This document shows positions 55,324-64,000 of a stretch of DNA of 64,000 nucleotides, in pieces (position 1 is the stretch's first letter; every line of letters starts with the position of its first letter). The stretch covers positions 535,295 to 599,294 of the forward strand of contig NW_008707426.1 in assembly GCF_000327385.1 (NCBI RefSeq), given 5' to 3'. The DNA comes from Lottia gigantea (taxonomy: Eukaryota; Mollusca; Gastropoda; Lottiidae). The notes under the pieces were generated by a model, which saw nothing but the letters and a program-made list of their open reading frames with translations, was not told the DNA's origin and did not search any database. Both the position numbers and the translations under genes were made by a program.

Positions 55324-55545
55324 TTAAAGGCATACTACCCTTTAGTCTCAAACTTGGTCAATAAGTGTATATATTCATCAGATGGGACTTACCAGGTACC
55401 ATGACTAAAGAATAGAATCTCTATAATTATAACATGATCCATTAATTATTGAAAATCACTTCTTAGTACGTTTCAAGATTACTCAGTTTAATGAATTATG
55501 ACTTAGTTTTATGAATTATTACATAGTTTTATGGACATATTGGAT
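55324..55545 (+). mobile_element. MITE family C, left part
   Basis: TTAAAGGCATACTACCCTTT, TCAATAAGTGTATATATTCA, GACTTACCAGGTACCATGAC and AAGAATAGAATCTCTATAAT. The right arm is mostly lost. Confidence 0.75.
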
Positions 55546-56055
55546 ATTGGCCATCCTCAGAAGCATTTCCTTTAAACCATATTTCTTCACCGTTGATATA
55601 GACCTTATCCAAGGATGGTAGAAGCAGATCTCTAGTTATATCTATCTAATTACTTGACCGCATCATGATATTATCTTTAGAAGTAGAATTGAATTAGCGT
55701 CATGACTGTGTTTTCTTTAAACAGCATGCTTTTATAAAGACGTCTGTTGAAAGTTGAATTAACTCGTCCATTCGTTGAAGATTTCAATTTTTTAGAGCGA
55801 GTCTGCAACGAAAATGTTTCGAAATAGGCCCAATTGGACACTTCAACACAGTTAGCTACAAAGACAAAAATGAAATAAATCCATTAACGAAATTTCATTA
55901 AATCTAATTTTTTTTAGATTTTTTTTTTAACGACTGCGCCATATTTAACGCAGATGTGATTTCTTCAGAAAAATCATTTTGAAATTCAATTATTTCATAT
56001 TTTTCACTTAACGTTTATGCTTTAAAAATGAATTATTGATCATAATATAAAGTGG

Positions 56056-56627
56056 GGAACTTAAAAGGGTTGTTTAGAGTTTTTCCAATAAGGATGACTG
56101 ATAGCAACGATTTGCAACATTCCAATTTTCAATCAGACGCCTGTGGTTCCTGCAATTCCACTAAATCTAAGTGTTTTATGACGTTAGTAAACAACGAGGC
56201 TGTTTAGAGGTTTCTACAAAAAATTATTTGTGTTTACGGTTACTGATAGCAACGATTTGCACCATTCCAATTTTCAATCAGACGTCTGCGGTTCCTGCAA
56301 TTCCACTAAATCTTAGTATTTGATGACGTCACTAATCGCAAATTCCTTAAATGATAGTATCACTGATAAAGCATATTGTGCGATTACTGACGTCATAAAA
56401 CGCTTTGTTTTAGTGGAATTGCAGGAACCACAGCTGTCTGATTGAAAATTGAAATATGCAAATCGTTGCTATCAGTCACCGTCAAGAATCGCAAAGGTTT
56501 TTATATAAATTGTATATATATAGCAGCTTTTTCGATAGTGACGTCATAAAACGTTCACTTTTAGTGGAATTGGTGTCCCTGATACACATAGAACGTAATT
56601 TAGAAAACCTCTTTACAATCACTTTAA
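56056..56627. mobile_element. MITE family A, compound copy with doubled left arm
   Basis: The left arm occurs twice in tandem (CAACGATTTGCAACATTCCA near 56116 and CAACGATTTGCACCATTCCA near 56249). It is followed by one right arm and then a second partial right end finishing at CCTCTTTACAATCACTTTAA. Confidence 0.75.
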
Positions 56628-56654
56628 ATTGAAATGAGGTATATAGGGCCCAGA

Positions 56655-56830
56655 CTATAGAACGCGATTATTGCCCTTCGAAGTATATAGGTATATAGGT
56701 ATATAGGTTACCTTACGTCGCTTCCACAGAGTTGCAACATCTTGAATCCTCTGAATGACAGATCCGCCATTTTGTCAGTCTGCCACAAATGTGTACCCTC
56801 AGTTTCTGGAGTCTAGCGCCGCCACTAATT
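56655..56830 (+). mobile_element. hAT-like MITE end fragment (family E)
   Basis: CAGTCTGCCACAAATGTGTA, CCCTCAGTTTCTGGAGTC and TAGCGCCGCCACTAATTTG match the right end of 15843-16159. Confidence 0.5.
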
Positions 56831-56927
56831 TGATAGCCAACTATCTCACATATCTATTTACTTGGCATCCGAAAGTCATCGTCGCCATTTTTCTAACAGT
56901 TGACGTTTTGCCTTGCGACTCCGTGTT

Positions 56928-57111
56928 TAAACTGGACACCTATTGTGTTCGCTTATCGCTACAGTAATAAATCTAACAGTCAAAATATTGACTGCGGGAT
57001 TTGGCGAGTCGTTATCTATTTAGCTTAAGATGGAATGGTAAACTGGTCCGCCATTCCATCGAAAGCTTCGCACATGTAGCGATAAGCGAACACAACAGTG
57101 GCCCAGTTTAA
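56928..57111. mobile_element. TTAA-bounded foldback MITE (family M)
   Basis: TTAAACTGGACACCTATTGT, then GTTCGCTTATCGCTACAG at the left; TGTAGCGATAAGCGAACACA and ACAGTGGCCCAGTTTAA at the right. Arms about 38 bp, total 184 bp, TTAA at both ends. Confidence 0.75.
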
Positions 57112-57382
57112 TGGAATGACCGACTACTTGACTACGTGTCTTGCTTCAGGTTTTTGCCAAGCTAGGCGTGGATAAGGTCTTTAAAAACTAAGTCACTAAG
57201 CCTTTGTTTATCTTTAAGAAGGCTAAACATCTATTCATAATCAATCATTTTATTTTTAATCAAGACTCAATTTTAATATAGGTGACAAGGCAGGAAATTA
57301 CAACCAATGACAATAAAGAACTCAACTCGATTATTACATTCGCACATGCAAATAATCACATAAATATGAATTTCATCGCGAA

Positions 57383-57682
57383 TTAAAGGGATTGTTAAAT
57401 TGTTTTCTATATTTTTTATGTGTATCGGGCACACTGATTGCATCAATTTTCACCATTTCAATTTTCAATCAGACTGTCTGTGGTTCCTGCAATTCCACTA
57501 AAACAAGATGTTTGATGACTAATCGCACAATATGCTTTATCACAAAAGGCCTTTCGCGGCGTAAAACAATTAGTTTTAGTGGAATTGCAGGAACCACAGA
57601 TGTCTGATTGAAAATTGGAATGGTACAAAATGATCTATAAGTGTTCCTGATAGACATAAAATATAGAGAACCTTTTTACAAT
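57383..57682. mobile_element. MITE family A, complete copy
   Basis: TTAAAGGGATTGTTAAATTG at the left, both arms present, right end GAACCTTTTTACAATGG. Confidence 0.85.
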
Positions 57683-57734
57683 GGAAATTGTGATGTTCTG
57701 TTTACACATGCCTATATCCTTGAGTGCTTAGTGC

Positions 57735-57850
57735 TCTGGGTAATGCCGCTGTCATGGCAAAATTTCCCTCATTGCACCCTGATTGCCTGTCTTAATTAGC
57801 ACACATGGTTCAGAAAAGTAGGACATAAAACTCCATTCATTTCAATTTCT
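57735..57850 (+). mobile_element. SINE 3' part
   Basis: AATGCCGCTGTCATGGCAAA, TTTCCCTCATTGCACCCTG and GTAGGACATAAAACTCCATT then CATTTCAATTTC. Confidence 0.8.
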
Positions 57851-58019
57851 TGTACAGTATAGTAGAGTCTCAACACTGAAGTCTATTTCGCCCGTGAACT
57901 TCTTGAATAAATTCTATTAGAATCAACCTTTTACGGACATAGCCAGATTTGACTGGCAAATGCAGCGAAATGTCTTATCCATTCCATGTACTGCAAGAGT
58001 GTTATATTGCTGTTGTCGG

Positions 58020-58478
58020 ATAACAGATTAACCACATTGTTAAAGAGGCATTCTGAATTTTCATTATTTATTTAAAGTGATGTTAATTATACGCGAAAAT
58101 GTGTTATTCACTACAAAATCAACTTGAAGTAGTTTTAAAAGGGTTAATTAATTTGGCGATTCTATATTATTCGTTGAAACCTTCCGAATAAGTAGGAGAC
58201 CCATTTTCTATAATTTGGCTTTTTTGTGCTAAAATTCGAACATCTGTTTTCCAACTACAAGCCGAAATACATAGCGACGTTAAAATACTTATGTGAACCT
58301 ATTAATTAGTTTTGGCGTTAAAAAATTAACGGCAGAATTATTTTTTGTTAAAATTTTTAATTAAGTTAAGGAACAACTTTCCCTAGATTTTTGTATACAG
58401 TTTTCATAAATCTGAGCAAAAAAATTTGGTCAACAAAAAAGCAGAATGCCCATTTAAAACATCGCCATATAAACTTAT
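58020..58478. other. 3' flank of the minus-strand GPCR gene, nothing else recognised
   Basis: AT-rich with no ORF. TTTATT at 58067-58072 (AATAAA on the minus strand) is a possible but distant poly(A) signal for the receptor gene. Confidence 0.3.
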
Positions 58479-59513
58479 TCACACCATGGTACCATGTTCT
58501 TGCTTTGGTTTTATAAAACATAGAATTCGTCTCAATGTTCGTCGAAATTTCCTACTAAAAAAGGAATAAAGATAAAAATTCACCGAGGCATTCAATTGGA
58601 CCAGTAGATTACATATATTCCCTGCTACGCGGATGTCGTTCATTGGCTGAGGTAAACCGCGTTCCGACAGGTACGTTCTATACAGCAGTAACACTGTCCA
58701 TGGTAACTGACACAATAAAAATATGATTACTATGGTAACCAACATCAACGTCATCTTGTGTTGTTCCCGCCGATTTTTAACACTGGCCTTTTTACTCTCC
58801 CAATGTAGCAGTTGTTTACGGTTCTTACTCGCCTCTAAAAGAGTACGTATTAACAAGGCATTGAAGACAAATAAGAACGAAAATGGGATGAAAGTAAAAA
58901 TTGAAACGAACCACCAATAGTACCCAATTTGATAGCTGGAATATCCACTGAATATAGTCGGCTCACATCTATGTCCGCCATTTTGTAAACTCACGATTTT
59001 TGTTTCGAAGAACTCCGGAAATGTATTAATGATACAAAACAAGATTGTTATAAAAGAGATTATTTTAGCCTTCCGAACCGTACACCACACTTTTCCCTTG
59101 ATAGGAGAACTCACGCCAATGTAACGTTCTATAGTGAACGCGACTGTTATCCAGACGGCTACATTTCCCGCCAAATCTGTGATAGGTCTGGCATACACTA
59201 TGAAATAGAAAGCAGTGATTGGTTGATATGTGTTCCGACAATGAATAAATGATAAACACAGGGTCAATATAAGATACGTCACATCCGCTACACACAAGAT
59301 AAAGAGGTAGAAATTGGTTGAAATACCTTTCATATGCTTATGACGTAACACTAATATATTTAAACCGTTGCCTAGCAACCCTATCGTGCTAATTAATGGC
59401 ACAAGCAATTTCTGGACGACGTAACGCGTAATTTCTAACGATTCCGGTACTTCCGGTGTCGGTACTGTAGAGTTATCCTGCATTGACAGTACTTGTGTGA
59501 AATTGTCTGCCAT
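58479..59513 (-). CDS. FMRFamide-receptor-like class A GPCR
   Basis: 344 aa, single coding exon, ATG in an AAGATGG context. Seven membrane segments: TM1 about 33-56 (GLLGNGLNILVL), TM2 67-90 (ILCVADVTYL), TM3 108-129 ending TIERY (127-131), TM4 150-165, TM5 198-224, TM6 254-278 with CQLPW (268-272), TM7 297-318 with LNASVNFYLYSFFSRKF (307-323). Disulfide pair Cys92 and Cys183 likely; N-glycosylation at Asn4 and Asn14. The ERY form, the SSPIKGK loop, QLPW in TM6 and NFYLYSFFSRKFR are typical of invertebrate FMRFamide/myosuppressin-type receptors, which signal peptide hormones through G proteins at the plasma membrane. The actual ligand is unknown. Clearly different from the GPCR at 28149, so not a recent tandem duplicate. 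Confidence 0.88.
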   Translation of the reverse strand: MADNFTQVLSMQDNSTVPTPEVPESLEITRYVVQKLLVPLISTIGLLGNGLNILVLRHKHMKGISTNFYLFILCVADVTYLILTLCLSFIHCRNTYQPITAFYFIVYARPITDLAGNVAVWITVAFTIERYIGVSSPIKGKVWCTVRKAKIISFITILFCIINTFPEFFETKIVSLQNGGHRCEPTIFSGYSSYQIGYYWWFVSIFTFIPFSFLFVFNALLIRTLLEASKNRKQLLHWESKKASVKNRREQHKMTLMLVTIVIIFLLCQLPWTVLLLYRTYLSERGLPQPMNDIRVAGNICNLLVQLNASVNFYLYSFFSRKFRRTLRRILCFIKPKQEHGTMV

Positions 59514-59790
59514 CTTGATTTGATCTTTTGACCGCCGGAAATCAAGCTAGAAGCCTATCAAGGTGCATCTTTTAAAAAAAGCATTAAACCAGATACGTCG
59601 TCTGAATTGTCCATCATTCTTACACAGACGATTTTATTGGCAATTATTTTCACTAACTCAATCGACAACTGTGGTCTTTCACTATAAAGGGCGTGAGAGA
59701 TTTATTCTAGCAATTAATCCAAACTTCGCGCCACTCATGAACAGACGACTTGGGGGATTTGATCGTTTTGACTCAAAAGTGTCTAATTTC

Positions 59791-60260
59791 AATCTGCTTG
59801 TGATAAATGGCTAAAATTGTCGTATCCGCTTTATCGTCTGATCACAATCTGGTTGTGTTTATTGGCCAAAATTGCTGTGTCCGTTGCGTCGTTTGATCAC
59901 AATCTGTTTGCGATTATTGGCTAAAATTACCGTATCCGTTGCGTCGTTTGATCACAATCTGCTTGTGATATATGGCTAAAATTACTGTATCCGTTGCGTC
60001 GTCTTATCACAATCTGGTTGTGTTTATAAGCTAAAATTGCTGTATCCGTTGCGTCGTCTTATCACAATCTGGTTGTGTTTATAAGCGAAAATTGCTGTAT
60101 CCGTTGTGTTGTCTGATCACAATCTGATAGTGTTAATTTGCCTAAATTTCTGTATCCATTGCGCCGTCTGATCACAATCTGGCAGTGTTTTTGAGCTAAA
60201 ATTACTGTTTACGTTGCGTCGTCAAATCACAATCTGATTGTTCTTTTTTGGTTAAAATTG
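59791..60260 (+). repeat. 55-bp minisatellite upstream of the FMRFamide-receptor-like gene
   Basis: Eight full units at exact 55-bp steps (59791, 59846, 59901, 59956, 60011, 60066, 60121, 60176), then a decayed one. Core: TGGCTAAAATTGCTGTATCC, GTTGCGTCGTCTGATCACAA, TCTGGTTGTG. It lies 280 bp 5' of the receptor start. Confidence 0.9.
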
Positions 60261-61840
60261 TTCTTCCGTCTTGATATTTCCCGTAAATCTGTAATTCGAC
60301 CCCGAGAGGAAGATGATCACAGATTTCACTGGGTCAGACAGAAATAATGTCTCCAATTTATGATGATTATATGGCAGATTTTTCTACTCTCATGTGAATA
60401 CCTGCCAAATTGTCTTCGAAAGGTATTTTCTTTTTGTCGTAGCCGAGGAGATAAATTAACGCTGTAATGTCTTTCTATTCAAATATTAATATTACACTTC
60501 CGATTATTCGTCTGGCAAGAATTAAATTTTTTTTAATCACAAACGCTATAAGCTGCAGATTGACGGACGATATAAAAAGAAAAAAAAATTCTTATAAGAT
60601 TATTTTACCTTTTGTCGAGGTTGTATCACAAGTAAGATCGCAGGAATACGACGTCGAAAGAGTTGATTCTACGAAAAAAATTAGCATTTAATTTTCTGCT
60701 TTGGCTGTAACACAGTTCTCTTAACGATTTTAGTACGATTGTGTGAATGAATATTCCTCGCTACTTAAAACCAACGTCAGATGGTTTTACTCAAAGATAA
60801 TTGTAACTTATTTTTTTTGTTTCTTCAAAAGCACACCACCTTTTAATGTAATGATCATGTAAACCACTCAAGCAAAATATAATAAGATTCGCTCACTTTC
60901 TTTCTAACCATTACACGGGGCAAAACAATTTTTTTTATGCACTTTTACCTATTAACAGTAACACAATATTTTTATGAATTATTCGCTCCACACCGTTATA
61001 TCGACCAGATTATCTGAAAACAGCACTTTGTATTCCATGTTTTCCTGTGGGAAGAAATTTTCCGATTTTGAAAAACTGCCACAAGACTTTTTTATCTGAT
61101 CGTTCTTACTCGAACCAAAATAACTCTGTTTTTCACTTGAAACTTTCTAATATTTCTATCGCGCGCACTTTTCTCTTCTTCAAGTTCGTCAAGAAACCAA
61201 CCTGTTTTAATCCTTATATCCTTATATAATATAAAATATACAGCAGTTATCAGCTGTGGAAATTAAATTTCTTATGAAAATCTATAAGTAACAAGCTCGT
61301 GGGACTGATTTAAAACTGTTTTTTTTTTACCTCCGCTTGTCACACCACTGTTCCACTAGTTTGTAAATGATAAGATTCATCTAGAAAACTCTCAGTTGTT
61401 GAAATTTGCAGCTATTGTTCATTGTTTTACTACTATAGGCCTACTATACTCCATTTGGTATTCCTGTTGAAGTAGTGGGTAAACCTGACGTTGTGATACG
61501 GTTTTGTGTTGACTTTATATTGTCTTTGGTGTTCTAGCTTCTGGTAATATTTTGATCGATATCTCTGAAATAATAAAGACACCATTAAATTGAATAATAG
61601 ATTATATTATCAACTGAAAAGATTGAAAAAAAATTTGCATAAAAGGTTTAGTGTTGCCGTTATTGTCCTTGACTCTGTAAGAAAAACCATGGAATAATAA
61701 ACTTTTAAGCGAGTTTTGAAAACAGAGGGGATCGTTCTGAAATCAATATCTCTGTTATAATTGTAACAGAAACACGTATTAAGTTGAATTCATTTGATTT
61801 TAAAGAGTTTATTATTTCCAATGGTATCTCTTAAAAATCC
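60261..61840. other. intergenic AT-rich region, nothing recognised
   Basis: Short ORFs only, none with a recognisable domain; no copy of the MITE or SINE families found elsewhere in the window. Confidence 0.4.
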
Positions 61841-61844
61841 AAAT

Positions 61845-62097
61845 TCCAAATCGTATCTTAGTTTCAGAACCGGGATTTTTCAAGCAAAGCTAATTAGTCA
61901 TAGTGTTAAGAGCTTTCCGTCGAAATTAGAGAGTTTAAATTAGAGCCTTCAAATCCATCTATGTCCAGAATTATCCGCGCTTGAAAGCTAAAATGATGAC
62001 TCGTAATTTCTTGAGACTCAGTATCTCTGAAGACTATTTACATAAATATATTCAAGATCCGAATCAACCCCCGAAAACGTCGGAACTGTCCCTTTAA
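61845..62097 (-). mobile_element. MITE family B copy, middle deleted
   Basis: GTTTCAGAACCGGGATTTTT, AAGCTAATTAGTCATAGTGT, TCTTGAGACTCAGTATC then GAAGACTATTTACATAAATA and CGGAACTGTCCCTTTAA. Confidence 0.75.
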
Positions 62098-62454
62098 GCC
62101 AGACTTTGAAATGACAACCTACACACACAATTACGGGAGGAAATTACAGCAACAAAATGCAACCCTTTACTGCCAAATGCTGAATGACAAGACGTCGTGC
62201 ACATTACATTAATTCAAGTATCATGGAAATGAAGTGAAAGTAGGTACTCGAATGACTGTCATAATTCTAGAAGGCGGTCATCTTGTCACGCACTCACTTA
62301 ATGTTCCAACCTGAAGTCGTTTGAGAAAATAAAACATCATATAATAAAAAGAATTTGACGAGCAAGGTAATCTAGTAGCAAGTGTTGAATGTTGTAAGTG
62401 GCTTCTTAACAAGACTTACAGCTTATATTTTGGTTGTGTAAATATAATGTCATT

Positions 62455-62570
62455 ATTCATCCTAGTTCGGGGGTTTTCAACCTTTTTCTCTCTATGACCC
62501 CTTTTCAGGTCCTTGATCGATTGCATTACCGGCTTTCACCTATAAATTCACACTGTTCCCCAATTCCCCC
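62455..62570 (+). mobile_element. hAT-like end fragment
   Basis: GGGGGTTTTCAACCTTTTTC and TCTATGACCCCTTTTCAGGT resemble hAT termini of the CAGNGGTTNNCAACCTTTTT type; the first bases are altered. Confidence 0.35.
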
Positions 62571-62808
62571 TATAAATCCTTACTACAATAACACCAATGG
62601 TAATATCAATTCTTTATTGAATCTTTCCTGGGTCTGGGAGAAAGACGTATCAGTTGAAAGTAGGATCTCGTGCTATCATAGCTTACGGCGAATTTGTCCA
62701 TCAAGTTTACCTTCAATTTATTAATGGGAACAGGATGTTGAGAAACCCTTCAAGTGGCTTTGTGTCCATGATATTGTGAAGTTGACATTTTATAAACGCT
62801 GTTATCAA

Positions 62809-63141
62809 TTAAAGAGCCAGAGTCGCCATCTGTTGGACCATTAGAACATTAATCTCAGAAGCGGAATTTTTTAGCTGAGCTAATTAGTAATAGTGTTCAC
62901 AGCTCACCGTCGAAATTTGAGCCTTCAAATCCATGAGCGTTAAGAATTATACGCGTTTGAAAGTTAAAATGACGACTCGCCTTTCTTGATATACAGTCAT
63001 ACAAAGAATAGACGTGAAAAGAGAAAGTGAAAAGTTTGAGATATTTTTGAAGGAAATATGCGATTATCGTACATTTCTATTACTTTGAAGATTATTTACA
63101 TCCATTCGCAACGCCCGAAAATGACGAATCTGTCCCTTTAA
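62809..63141 (-). mobile_element. MITE family B, near-complete copy with TTAA ends
   Basis: TTAAAGAGCCAGAGTCGCCA, GCTGAGCTAATTAGTAATAG, CACCGTCGAAATTTGAGCCT and GACGAATCTGTCCCTTTAA. Confidence 0.85.
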
Positions 63142-63404
63142 AAAACACACAATTCATAAACTTTGAAAATTCTGTCCTATTGTTCCTCAGGAACATTATA
63201 TACAAAGCTATTTTCTCAACAATATTTTCAAGTACTCAGACAATCGTAATTAGGCGAATCTAGAGTTGAAATAAAGGATGTAAAACTCCATTCCAGTTAT
63301 TTCAAGCACTCATTATGTGCAATACTTTCGATTATAATCAGCCTCCAGGTGGCACGACCTACCAATACTATGATATCCTTGATGTATTTGAATGTGTGAA
63401 CTTT

Positions 63405-64000
63405 TGGGGTATAGAGTAGGGTACTGGGACATAGAGTAAGATTTTGAGATAAAGAATACGATTTTGGGACATAGAGTAAGATTTTGAGAAATAGAGTGAT
63501 ATTTTGGGACATAGAGTAAGATTTTGGGATATAGAATAAGATTTTGGGATATAGAGTAAGATTTTGGGACATAGAGTAAGATTCTGAGATATAGAATAAG
63601 ATTTTGAGATATTGAGTAAGATATTGAGATATAGAGTACGATTTTGTGACATAGAGTAAGATTTTGGGATATAGAGTAAGATTTGGTGATATAGAGTAAG
63701 ATTTTGGGACATAGAGTAAGATTCTGAGATATAGAGTAAGATTTTGGGACATAAAGTAAGATTTTGAGATATAGAATAAGATTTTGAGACAAAGAGTAAG
63801 ATTTTGGGATAAAGAGTAATAATTTGGGACATAGAGTAAGATTTTGGGACATAAAGTAAGATTTTGAGATATATGGTAAGATTTTAAAACATAGAGTAAG
63901 TTTTTGGGACATAAAGTAAGATTTTGAGATATACAGTAAGATTTTGGGGACATAGAATAAGATTTTGGGATATAGAGTAAGGTTTTGAGATATAGAGTAA
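63405..64000 (-). repeat. 20-bp minisatellite running off the window
   Basis: About 29 units of GATTTTGGGACATAGAGTAA with G/A and C/T variants, still continuing at base 64000. On the minus strand the unit has no stop in any frame, which explains the three overlapping long ORFs here. Confidence 0.9.

Noticed and set aside
63297-63953. Three long overlapping minus-strand ORFs (up to 218 codons)
   Set aside because: 20-bp satellite; all frames encode the same cyclic peptide.
1-64000. LTR retroelements, Polintons or other virus-like elements
   Set aside because: No paired long terminal repeats, integrase, capsid or envelope-like reading frames were recognised anywhere in the window.

Overview
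The window looks like a piece of a repeat-rich animal nuclear genome, probably a lophotrochozoan and most likely a mollusc. The evidence is intron-containing genes with GT/AG borders, AATAAA signals, AT-rich intergenic DNA, two rhodopsin-type GPCR genes of the kind expanded in molluscs and annelids, and a dense load of short TTAA-bounded MITEs, a tRNA-derived SINE and minisatellites. No bacterial gene organisation is present. I cannot fix the species. One assembly gap lies at 10674-10951.

Layout. (1) 1173-11059 (+): a 13-exon secreted GDSL phospholipase B-like gene, reconstructed in continuous frame to about 406 aa. (2) 13020-13655 (+): an RPP25L-like Alba-domain subunit of RNase P/MRP, with its coding region in one exon. 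(3) 14-28 kb: no firm gene; SINEs, MITEs, minisatellites, a hAT MITE with target duplications and the 3' end of a LINE. (4) 28149-29267 (+): an orphan class A GPCR in one coding exon. (5) 29.3-36 kb: inverted MITE copies and several satellite arrays. (6) 36012-36824 (-): an ankyrin-repeat SOCS-box (ASB-like) protein, divergent from (7) 38734-48167 (+): a 15-exon CCDC177 orthologue, reconstructed to about 678 aa, with three minisatellites in its introns. (8) 48-58 kb: MITEs and other DNA-element debris. (9) 58479-59513 (-): a FMRFamide-receptor-like GPCR. (10) The right edge: a 55-bp array, MITEs and a 20-bp array that runs off the window.

The genes do not form a pathway. They are ordinary neighbouring animal genes: a digestive or secreted lipase, an RNA-processing subunit, an E3-ligase adaptor, a coiled-coil protein and two neuropeptide-type receptors. 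The most unusual structure is in the CCDC177-like gene. Two successive introns carry minisatellites whose repeat unit contains the exon border: about 11 copies of the exon 11 donor, then over a dozen copies of the exon 13 acceptor. They flank the 103-bp exon 12 with rows of potential decoy splice sites. Other structural observations are: three MITE families with different interiors but the same TTAAAGGGA ends, sometimes nested or abutting at a shared TTAA; two satellites that grew from opposite ends of the same SINE; and arrays whose unit length keeps reading frames open without coding. I saw no LTR retroelement, Polinton or other virus-like element.
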